Origin: Amphritea sp. | GTDB taxonomy: Bacteria; Pseudomonadota; Gammaproteobacteria; Pseudomonadales; Balneatricaceae | NCBI GenBank assembly: GCA_018067325.1 | Contig: JAGPUU010000260.1 | Location: 1 to 11,039, forward strand | DNA: 11,039 bases | Direction: 5' to 3' | In this document: one piece after another, positions 1-5,544 of the stretch | How positions within the stretch are numbered: the stretch's first letter is position 1 | Layout of the letters: every line of letters starts with the position of its first letter | Program-made: the position numbers and the translations under genes | Notes under the pieces: model-generated | The model's input: the letters and a program-made list of their open reading frames with translations, nothing else | Database searches by the model: none | Told to the model about the DNA's origin: nothing

Positions 1-209
1 GAGTTGAACCATGTAACACATCAACCTTGGACATGCATAATCCATAAAATTTAATTTATGCTGTTTCAGCCTCAACACGGATGAAGTGATAACGCCTTTT
101 TTCCTTATGAATATCGCGCCTACTCCAGCAGCATCTTGTGCTAGCATCGTCATCAATCCAATTGCTATCTAATTGTTAATCGATGGCAGAACATATTTAA
201 GGAATCCCT

Positions 210-821
210 ATGTTAACTATTTATGGTAGCCCTCAGTCCAGTGCCGGTCGTTGTTTCTGGTGTTTAGAAGAGACAGGTGTTGAGTACAGAGCAAAGTCGA
301 TTGATTTTAGCGCGGGTGAGCATAAGGCAGTTGATTTTTTAAAGGTGAATCCGAACGGGAAAGTCCCGGCATTGGTCGATGGCGATTTCACAATTTGGGA
401 ATCGTTGGCGATCAATAATTACATTGCGGAAGCTTATAAACCAGAGTTGCTGGGCAACACCGTGCAGGAGCGCGGGTTGGTTAGTCAGTGGAGTATCTGG
501 TCGGTGGCTGATTTACAAGCACCGTTAATTCAGGCGTTTATTCAGTTGGTGTTTGTCCCCGAACCGAAGCGTGATGCTTCGATCATTGAGAAATCGTTTG
601 AGAAACTGCCTCCCCTACTGAGCACACTGAATAATTCCCTCGCAGATAAAACCTATTTGGTGGCAGAGAGGTTTACACTGGCCGATCTTAATACGTCGTT
701 TGTAGTGGCGATTTGTGATGCAGTTAAGTTTGATCTGGCTGAATACACGCATATCCAGCAATGGCGTGAACGTATTGCTGAGCAAGACAGCGCAAAACGC
801 TATATGGCTTTGTGCAAGTAG
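210..821 (+). CDS. Glutathione S-transferase family protein
   Basis: This is a soluble cytoplasmic protein of 203 residues, the usual length of a bacterial GST. The N-terminal thioredoxin-like domain (about residues 1-77) carries the conserved glutathione-site features: a Ser/Cys-rich first loop (S7, S10, S11, C15, C18), the cis-proline loop N-G-K-V-P-A-L at 49-55, and the E64-S65 pair that binds the gamma-glutamyl part of glutathione. The all-helical C-terminal domain (about 85-200) has the N-capping box F-T-L-A-D at 155-159, a hallmark of GST folds. The ATG at 210 follows AAGGA at 199-203 with suitable spacing. The 209 bases upstream show no convincing gene. The family conjugates glutathione to electrophiles or acts as a peroxidase or isomerase, and the substrate cannot be read from sequence. 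The next gene is unrelated, so this is probably a single-gene unit. The family call is firm; the role is open. Confidence 0.93.
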   Translation: MLTIYGSPQSSAGRCFWCLEETGVEYRAKSIDFSAGEHKAVDFLKVNPNGKVPALVDGDFTIWESLAINNYIAEAYKPELLGNTVQERGLVSQWSIWSVADLQAPLIQAFIQLVFVPEPKRDASIIEKSFEKLPPLLSTLNNSLADKTYLVAERFTLADLNTSFVVAICDAVKFDLAEYTHIQQWRERIAEQDSAKRYMALCK

Positions 822-825
822 GTTA

Positions 826-871
826 GGGAATAAATGGGGAATAAATGGGGTCAAGATCAATGGGGTCAGAG
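826..871 (+). repeat. Short direct-repeat cluster with GGGGTCA motifs
   Basis: The 14-mer GGGAATAAATGGGG occurs at 826-839 and again at 837-850 (period 11, sharing three bases). The 10-mer AATGGGGTCA occurs at 844-853 and 859-868 (period 15). The tract starts five bases after the transferase stop codon. From memory, AATGGGGTCAGAGTA-type strings occur beside IS200/REP-associated (Y1/RAYT) transposases in gammaproteobacteria. No transposase reading frame is present here, so if that link is right this is a solo or decayed copy. The repeats are directly visible; the mobile-element origin is inference. Confidence 0.5.
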
Positions 872-967
872 TAGATTGATCCGATATTTGGGACAGTTTA
901 ACGCTATGTCTTAGGTTGAAACATGCTTCGTAGTACAACCAAGTCTTTCAGTTGATAGAGGTTTATT

Positions 968-1192
968 TTGAGCATTAATCCAGACGCTATTGATCCAAAT
1001 CTATGCCCTATCTGTAAGCAAGACAATCAATGTGGGAATATATCTTCCTGTGATTCTGATGAAAGTTGCTGGTGTCGCTCGCCTGAGATAACGTTTTCAG
1101 AATCGTTGTTAAGTCAGGTGCCGGAAGAAGCTAAAGGGAAGGCCTGTATATGCAGAGCTTGTGCGTTGTTAAATAGTCAAATAGCTAAATAG
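968..1192 (+). CDS. Cysteine-rich CWC family small protein
   Basis: This 74-residue protein has nine cysteines: C13, C16, C22, C28, C34, C36, C60, C62 and C65. They form a C-P-x-C start, the C-W-C triplet at 34-36 that names the family, and a C-x-C-x-x-C cluster near the end. This matches the 'cysteine-rich CWC' family of short bacterial proteins. The cysteine spacing suggests zinc or another metal held in a small knuckle, but the family has no established function that I know of. There is no signal peptide, so it is probably cytoplasmic. The start is TTG at 968, supported by AGAGG at 957-961 with six bases between. It stands alone between unrelated genes. Confidence 0.85.
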   Translation: MSINPDAIDPNLCPICKQDNQCGNISSCDSDESCWCRSPEITFSESLLSQVPEEAKGKACICRACALLNSQIAK

Positions 1193-1316
1193 TTAAGTGA
1201 CTTGACTGTTTGGTGTATATTCAAAGAGTTAAGAAAACTAAACGGATGCCTAACCGTTGGCTGTGATACCTTTTTCTCTCTTTCAGCCGACTGCGTTAAA
1301 GCCTGAGGAATTGGTA

Positions 1317-1580
1317 ATGCCTAAGAATAAGCACAAACGAAAAGCTTCAGCTCACTCTAAATCTAACGCAGTAAAAAGTGCCAAGCCATCCGGGTTGAGA
1401 GCGTTAAACCCTAAAATATTTGTTGTACTGGGTTTGTGCTTAGTTGCGTTAGGGCTCTATATTTTGGTGTTTAAATCTCACGGTAATGCCATGTCTGGCT
1501 TTGCTATGCTCTCTATTTTTATTGGCGTGGTGACAGCCATCATTGCCAGTTTTTCTGGGCCGAAGAAAAAGATTGATTAA
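1317..1580 (+). CDS. Small basic two-helix membrane protein, hypothetical
   Basis: I do not recognise this family. The product is 87 residues. Its first 30 or so are very rich in Lys, Ser and Ala (a likely cytoplasmic, disordered, nucleic-acid- or lipid-friendly tail). Two hydrophobic segments follow, at about residues 34-53 and 58-80, then a short Lys-rich end. This predicts a helical hairpin in the inner membrane with both ends in the cytoplasm by the positive-inside rule. I chose the ATG at 1317 because TGAGGAA at 1304-1310 lies six bases upstream. The same frame opens at a TTG at 1257, but nothing resembling a ribosome site precedes it and it would add 20 uncharacteristic residues. No partner gene is evident next to it. 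Confidence 0.72.
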   Translation: MPKNKHKRKASAHSKSNAVKSAKPSGLRALNPKIFVVLGLCLVALGLYILVFKSHGNAMSGFAMLSIFIGVVTAIIASFSGPKKKID

Positions 1581-1641
1581 CGGGTGTAAAGGCTTGCTCC
1601 CAGTTCTTCTTTAATTGGGTGCTATGTTGTGGGGAAACTGA

Positions 1642-2127
1642 ATGTTCAGAGAAATAACGCAATCAGATTTTGAGTTGTTCTGGCCTACGTTTTCAAGCGT
1701 AATCCAAGCTCAGGAAACCTATACATTCGACCCGAATATGACACTAGAGCAGGCATATCATTTGTGGTGTGAAACACCACTGAAAACCTATGTGTTCGTA
1801 GAGAATAACCTAGTCTTAGGTTCTTATTTTATTAAGCCAAACGGGATGGGCCCCAGTCAGCATATTTGTAATTGTGGTTATATGGTTGCAGATAAAGCGA
1901 GAGGCAAGGGCATCGCCCGTAAAATGTGTGAGCATTCTCAACAACAAGCACTTTTACTGGGCTTTGAAGCCATGCAATTTAATAGTGTAGTTTCAACTAA
2001 TGACGTTGCAGTACAGCTTTGGCAAAAGCTTGGCTTCAATATTATTGGCACGATTCCAAGGGCTTATAAACACGGCAAACTTGGGTATGTTGATAGCTAT
2101 GTCATGCACAAACAGCTACGAACATAA
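1642..2127 (+). CDS. GNAT family N-acetyltransferase
   Basis: This 161-residue cytoplasmic protein spans one GNAT domain. The acetyl-CoA pyrophosphate loop (motif A) is visible as V82-A-D-K-A-R87-G-K-G90-I-A92-R, fitting the R/Q-x-x-G-x-G/A pattern. It is followed by helix alpha3 and by motif B, N120-D-V-A-V-Q-L-W-Q-K-L-G-F. The stretch before motif A (N-C-G-Y-M-V, about 77-82) is the beta4 strand typical of small-molecule or amino-acid acetyltransferases. The acceptor substrate cannot be deduced. The ATG at 1642 follows a purine-rich GGGGAA at 1631-1636. The gene runs convergent with the NYN gene, its stop lying 12 bases from the other's. Confidence 0.9.
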   Translation: MFREITQSDFELFWPTFSSVIQAQETYTFDPNMTLEQAYHLWCETPLKTYVFVENNLVLGSYFIKPNGMGPSQHICNCGYMVADKARGKGIARKMCEHSQQQALLLGFEAMQFNSVVSTNDVAVQLWQKLGFNIIGTIPRAYKHGKLGYVDSYVMHKQLRT

Positions 2128-2133
2128 TTAACG

Positions 2134-2152
2134 ACTGCTTCAAAGAAGCAGT
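2134..2152. terminator. Possible weak bidirectional stem-loop between convergent genes
   Basis: An 8-bp perfect inverted repeat, ACTGCTTC (2134-2141) and GAAGCAGT (2145-2152), with a 3-base loop, lies at the junction of the convergent acetyltransferase and NYN genes. It includes the last codons and stop of the NYN gene. Neither side has a proper run of T, so intrinsic termination would be weak. It may instead protect 3' ends. The stem is seen; the function is inferred. Confidence 0.35.
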
Positions 2153-2613
2153 TCCTGTCCGATAGGAAAAAACTCTGTAGCCGAGCTGACTAACGAATTC
2201 GCTGTTAGTGCTGGCACCCCGTATACCTGGGCCTTTACGCCATACTTCCGTTTGACCCTTTCCAGTAATAGATCAAAATCACCGTCGCCTGAGAGTAGAA
2301 TAATAGTGTCTACTTCCGGAGCGGTGTCCATCACGTCGATGGCGATACCCACATCCCAGTCGCCTTTGGCAGAACCGTCGCTGCGCTGAATGTAAGGTTT
2401 TAGTTTTATGTTGAAACCGATATGTTTCAGGGCGTTCTGGAACTTCATCTGACTGTCGTCACCCCGATGAATGGCGTAGGCATTGGCGATAACGATCTCA
2501 CCTTCAGCACTGATTTTCTGCCAGAGTTTACGGTAGTTAAATTGTCGTCCATACGCCTGACGGGTGGTGTAGTAGATATTCTGTACATCAACAAAGACAG
2601 CAATTCGATTCAC
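2140..2613 (-). CDS. NYN domain protein (LabA/DUF88-like predicted ribonuclease)
   Basis: This 157-residue protein is essentially a bare NYN domain, a PIN-like Rossmannoid nuclease fold. The acidic residues expected to bind metal are all in place: D9 with N12 in the first strand (F-V-D-V-Q-N), D85/D87 with D93 in K-G-D-W-D-V-G-I-A-I-D, and D110/D112 with D114 in the S-G-D-G-D-F-D loop. LabA-type NYN proteins are predicted or shown to act on RNA; the target here is unknown. The start is GTG at 2613, well supported by an AAGGA box (plus-strand 2620-2624) six bases upstream. There is no extra C-terminal RNA-binding (OST-HTH/LOTUS) domain. The gene is monocistronic and faces the acetyltransferase gene tail to tail. 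Confidence 0.9.
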   Translation of the reverse strand: MNRIAVFVDVQNIYYTTRQAYGRQFNYRKLWQKISAEGEIVIANAYAIHRGDDSQMKFQNALKHIGFNIKLKPYIQRSDGSAKGDWDVGIAIDVMDTAPEVDTIILLSGDGDFDLLLERVKRKYGVKAQVYGVPALTANSLVSSATEFFPIGQELLL

Positions 2614-2677
2614 AGGTGTTCCTTTATTTTAAAACTTATATCAGGCAAACAAGGTCTTAATGTTTACTGAATTTACA

Positions 2678-2704
2678 ATCGCCCCTGGAAGGGGCTCCTA
2701 CAAA
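2678..2704 (-). repeat. REP-like GTAGGAGC hairpin
   Basis: Read on the - strand this begins GTAGGAGCCCC and folds into a 6-bp stem (plus-strand GCCCCT at 2681-2686 with AGGGGC at 2690-2695, loop of three bases). A conserved GTAGGAGC head plus a G/C hairpin is the layout of REP elements of Pseudomonas and other gammaproteobacteria. Only one copy is visible, so it is a REP singlet rather than a REPIN. It sits in the 325-base gene-free gap between the NYN and LysR genes (2614-2938). Apart from this element and the CTCTGTG repeat at 2802-2828, I see nothing recognisable in that gap. Confidence 0.55.
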
Positions 2705-2801
2705 AACATCTAATACCGTAAGAGTTCCTTTCAGCGGCGATCAAATCTTTGCAAGATAACGCCTCTTACAGATGATGAGTAATACAGAAACCTAAAGGCT
2801 C

Positions 2802-2828
2802 TTCTCTGTGCCCTCGGTGTTCTCTGTG
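2802..2828 (+). repeat. Paired TTCTCTGTG direct repeat
   Basis: The 9-mer TTCTCTGTG occurs at 2802-2810 and 2820-2828 (period 18), separated by a partly matching CCTCGGTG. Strings such as TTCTCTGTGGTG recur between genes in many unrelated bacterial genomes, to my recollection without a known role. The tract is followed by a T-rich stretch (2833-2838) but has no stem, so I do not call it a terminator. Confidence 0.35.
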
Positions 2829-2938
2829 GTGATTTTTTATTCAATTTTAGTGAAAAAAGCTTGAGCACTAACAAAGTATCAACACACAAAAATCAATGCT
2901 GCTATCTCTGCTTTTCTAGCAAGCGACGAAGTCACGTT

Positions 2939-3859
2939 CTAGCTACTGCCTTCTAGTTCTTCCATAAACGCATCACGAATCAGGTTATTGCGAGCACCTT
3001 TTCGGGTGATGGTGGTGTAATGAGTGGTAAAAGTGCGTTTCTCTGGCTGGACCGCTTTGAGCCGTCCTTCCTTAATCCATTGTTCAGCATAATGGGTGGG
3101 TAGAAAGCCGATATAACTACCACTGAGAATCAGAAAAGCGATGCCTTCACGATCGGTAGAGCTGGCGCTGGCTTTCAGCATCGCTTGTTGCTGCTTTATC
3201 TCGGCTGATTGGGGGTAGGCGGGTAAAACGGCATCGTATTTAGCCAGTTCATCATCGCTCAAACTATCGTTATCAGTTTCAAACAGTGGGTGTTCGTTAC
3301 CGCAATAGAGCAGGGATTGTTCGTCATAGAGAGACAGGTAATTAAGGCCGGGCAGGGTACGCTGTTCAGACACAATACCGACCAGTAGCTGGCCATCCAA
3401 CACTCCGGATTCAATATCTTTAGGTGGGATCATGCGAATATTGATAGTTACTTCAGGTCCGCGTGCTTTCAGTGCTGCCAGTGCACGGGTAATGCGCATA
3501 TGTGGCACAGTGATCATATTGTCGGTAATACCAATATTTAACTCACCTTTGAGTTCAGTATTGATTGCGTTGATACGCGCGCGAAAGTTTTCCAACCCGC
3601 CAAGTAACTGCAATGTCGCATCGTATGCTTCTTCGCCTTGCTCGGTCAAAGCAAAGCCAGCCCTGCCTCGATTACAGAGGCGCATATTGAGTAAGCTTTC
3701 CAGCTCAGATATAGCTAAACTGATAGCGGGACGACTTATATTCAGTTCCACTTCAGCCGCTGAAAAACCGCCACTTTCGACCACGGCTTTATAGATACGT
3801 AGTAGCCGGATATGGGCATCGCCAAGCTGCCGTGGCAACAGGTTTTCTCGTCGGGACAT
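2939..3859 (-). CDS. bauR: LysR family transcriptional regulator, probable activator of beta-alanine genes (BauR-like)
   Basis: The product has 306 residues, a standard LysR length. The winged helix-turn-helix covers about residues 15-75, with the F32-S-A-A-E turn and the recognition helix around I41-S-R-P-A-I-S-L-A-I-S-E-L-E54. A linker helix follows to about residue 100, then a periplasmic-binding-protein-like effector domain (about 104-297) starting at G-E-L-N-I-G. The ATG at 3859 is preceded by AGAGG five bases upstream. It is divergent from the aminotransferase gene across a 201-base gap, the classic layout in which a LysR protein controls its neighbour and itself. In Pseudomonas aeruginosa BauR, a LysR protein next to bauA, activates the bau genes with beta-alanine. 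The functional assignment here comes from that gene order, not from residue-level comparison. Confidence 0.82.
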   Translation of the reverse strand: MSRRENLLPRQLGDAHIRLLRIYKAVVESGGFSAAEVELNISRPAISLAISELESLLNMRLCNRGRAGFALTEQGEEAYDATLQLLGGLENFRARINAINTELKGELNIGITDNMITVPHMRITRALAALKARGPEVTINIRMIPPKDIESGVLDGQLLVGIVSEQRTLPGLNYLSLYDEQSLLYCGNEHPLFETDNDSLSDDELAKYDAVLPAYPQSAEIKQQQAMLKASASSTDREGIAFLILSGSYIGFLPTHYAEQWIKEGRLKAVQPEKRTFTTHYTTITRKGARNNLIRDAFMEELEGSS

Positions 3860-3891
3860 GTACGCCTCTATATGAAAGTCTTAATAGGTTT

Positions 3892-3904
3892 GTTAATGGT
3901 TAAC
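3892..3904. promoter_or_regulatory. Candidate LysR operator dyad in divergent promoter region
   Basis: A perfect inverted repeat GTTAA-TGG-TTAAC lies 33-45 bases upstream of the LysR start codon. It is flanked by a looser outer CTTAA (3880-3884) and TTAAG (3906-3910) pair. The hexamer GTTAAC within it (3899-3904) recurs at 3994-3999, on the aminotransferase side of the gap. LysR proteins bind AT-rich interrupted dyads in such gaps, so both are candidate half-sites or sites. Position and symmetry are seen; binding is inferred. Confidence 0.35.
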
Positions 3905-3931
3905 TTTAAGTAAATAAGTATGGATTTAATA

Positions 3932-3960
3932 AACTTAGTTGTTGGCGATAATAGAGTCAA
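3932..3960 (-). promoter_or_regulatory. Candidate promoter of the LysR gene
   Basis: On the - strand TTGACT (plus 3955-3960) is followed after exactly 17 bases by TAAGTT (plus 3932-3937). This gives a good -35 and a poor -10, about 73 bases upstream of the LysR start. The dyad at 3892-3904 would then lie downstream of the start site, fitting negative autoregulation. On the + strand a GATAAT hexamer at 3947-3952 could serve as a -10 toward the aminotransferase gene, but its -35 region is poor, as expected for an activator-dependent promoter. Confidence 0.3.
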
Positions 3961-4060
3961 CCGAAAATAACAACACAACACTGAGATTGGTTAGTTAACG
4001 GACTGCGTAAAACCTAAAGCGTAGCCGATACCAATAAGCTCAAAATTGAGGTGAGATTCT

Positions 4061-5398
4061 ATGACTGATACCACCAAACGCTGCGGCCTGAGTCAGGCGC
4101 AACTAGATGCACACTGGATGCCGTTTACTGCGAATCGCAGTTTTAAGCAGGACCCACGCCTGATCGTTTCAGCAGAAGGGAACTACTATACCGATGCTGA
4201 AGGTCGCAAGATCTTCGATGGCCTGTCTGGCCTGTGGACTTGCGGTGCAGGTCATAGCCGTCCGGAAATTACCGAGGCTGTGAGCCGACAGTTGAAGGAG
4301 CTGGATTATTCTCCGGCATTTCAGTTTGGTCACCCTAAATCATTTGAGCTGGCGCATCGCATTTCTGAACTGATGCCAGACGGCATGAACCGTGTGTTCT
4401 TTACCGGTTCGGGTTCTGAGTCGGTTGAGACCGCATTGAAGATCGCCCGTGCATACTGGCGTAAAAAAGGTATGGCCAGCAAAACTCGTTTTATTGGTCG
4501 GGCTAAAGGCTACCACGGTGTTAACTGGGGTGGCATCAGCGTTGGTGGTATCGGCGGTAACCGGGCGACTTTCGGTCAGGGTATCGATGCGGTTCACCTG
4601 CCTCATACAATGCTGCCGGAAAATCTGTTTACCCAGGGTATGCCGGAAACCGGTGCCCATCTGGCAGATGAGCTAGAGCAACACATTGCTATGTATGACG
4701 CTTCAAACATCGCTGCAGTGATTGTTGAGCCGTTAGCGGGTTCTGCTGGTGTGATTCCACCACCAAAGGGCTACTTGAAGCGTCTGCGTGAAATCTGCGA
4801 TAAGCATAATATTCTGCTGATTTTTGATGAGGTTATTACTGCTTTTGGCCGTATGGGCTCAAATACCGGGTCAGAAGAGTTTGGTGTAACGCCAGACATG
4901 ATGACGGTAGCCAAGCAGCTGACCAACGGTGTAGTGCCGATGGGTGCGCTGATTGCTAAGCAAGAAATTTACGATACTTTTATGGAAGATGCCGGCCCTG
5001 ACTATATGTTAGAGCTGCCCCATGGCTATACCTATTCTGCACATCCAGTGGCTTGCGCTGCTGCTCTGGCATCGCTGGATATTCTGGCTAATGACAAACT
5101 GATTGAGCGGGTTAATTCTATCTCACCTCAATTCCAGGAGATGGTACATAGCCTCAAAGGTACACAGTATGTTGCGGATATTCGCAACTACGGTCTGGCT
5201 GCGGGTATTACTATCGAGTCGGCACCGGGTGAGCCAGCACTGCGTCCTTACCAGATCGCGATGAAGTGCTGGGAGAAAGGTTTCTATGTTCGCTTCGGCG
5301 GAGACACTATTCAACTAGGTCTACCGTTTACGACAGAACTGGGAGAGATAGATAGCCTGATTAATGCCTTGGGTGATTCAATCAACGAACTTTCCTGA
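4061..5398 (+). CDS. bauA: Omega-amino acid (beta-alanine):pyruvate aminotransferase
   Basis: This is a class III, fold-type I PLP aminotransferase of 445 residues, close to the roughly 448 of characterised beta-alanine:pyruvate transaminases. It is expected to convert beta-alanine plus pyruvate to malonate semialdehyde plus L-alanine in the cytoplasm. Visible active-site features are: W20-M-P-F near the N-terminus; the phosphate loop G116-S-G-S-E-S121; Y151-H-G stacking on the cofactor; D256 in F-D-E-V-I-T-A-F-G-R-M-G, which pairs with the pyridine nitrogen; the Schiff-base lysine K285 in T-V-A-K-Q-L-T-N-G; and R411 in V-R-F-G-G-D-T, placed like the arginine that binds the substrate carboxylate. 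The ATG is backed by a strong GAGGTGA at 4048-4054. The divergent LysR gene and the dehydrogenase downstream complete a bau-type pathway. Other omega-amines such as putrescine-derived compounds remain possible substrates. Confidence 0.93.
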   Translation: MTDTTKRCGLSQAQLDAHWMPFTANRSFKQDPRLIVSAEGNYYTDAEGRKIFDGLSGLWTCGAGHSRPEITEAVSRQLKELDYSPAFQFGHPKSFELAHRISELMPDGMNRVFFTGSGSESVETALKIARAYWRKKGMASKTRFIGRAKGYHGVNWGGISVGGIGGNRATFGQGIDAVHLPHTMLPENLFTQGMPETGAHLADELEQHIAMYDASNIAAVIVEPLAGSAGVIPPPKGYLKRLREICDKHNILLIFDEVITAFGRMGSNTGSEEFGVTPDMMTVAKQLTNGVVPMGALIAKQEIYDTFMEDAGPDYMLELPHGYTYSAHPVACAAALASLDILANDKLIERVNSISPQFQEMVHSLKGTQYVADIRNYGLAAGITIESAPGEPALRPYQIAMKCWEKGFYVRFGGDTIQLGLPFTTELGEIDSLINALGDSINELS

Positions 5399-5419
5399 AG
5401 CTGAAGGTAGCTAATGTGC

Positions 5420-5445
5420 CTGGCCAGATGATGCTTTCTGGCCGG
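5420..5445 (+). other. Stem-loop in the spacer after the aminotransferase gene
   Basis: The left arm 5420-5428 (CTGGCCAGA) pairs with 5437-5445 (TCTGGCCGG), giving nine base pairs with one G-U and an 8-base loop, starting 22 bases after the stop codon. No T-run follows, so it should not terminate efficiently. An mRNA-stabilising or processing hairpin that sets different levels for the two pathway genes is the likelier role. The stem is seen; the role is inferred. Confidence 0.45.
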
Positions 5446-5476
5446 TGCTCATCACGCTATCTATAGCCTCAGTATT

Positions 5477-5511
5477 TTGACACAACAGATTAAATACTGC
5501 CGTTTGCAGTA
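5477..5511 (+). promoter_or_regulatory. Operator-like dyad beside a consensus -35 upstream of the dehydrogenase gene
   Basis: A consensus -35 hexamer TTGACA lies at 5477-5482. Thirteen bases further on is a perfect dyad TACTGC-CGTTT-GCAGTA (5495-5511), ending 33 bases before the dehydrogenase start. No good -10 stands at 16-18 bases from TTGACA; the expected spot falls inside the dyad, and the next AT-rich stretch (TAAATA at 5510) is too far. The arrangement could be a second, regulated promoter or simply a structured leader. Confidence 0.35.
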
Positions 5512-5544
5512 AATAATAAATAAATATATTAAGAGTATAAAGCT

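Noticed and set aside
615..938. Antisense open frame across the GST end and the repeat tract
   Set aside because: It overlaps the conserved C-terminal GST domain and has no family features; its length comes from the repeat tract lacking stops in that frame.
1257..1316. N-terminal extension of the small membrane protein from a TTG at 1257
   Set aside because: No ribosome site precedes the TTG or the GTG at 1263, while the internal ATG at 1317 has TGAGGAA six bases upstream and begins the basic tail cleanly.
2614..2938. Possible small gene or RNA in the 325-base gap
   Set aside because: No reading frame with a start signal and no tRNA-like or terminator-like fold beyond the REP hairpin and the short CTCTGTG repeat.
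4340..4660. Antisense open frame inside the aminotransferase gene
   Set aside because: It lies fully within a well-supported gene, has no ribosome site or recognisable domain, and is Arg/Thr/His-rich as frame shadows of GC-biased codons are.
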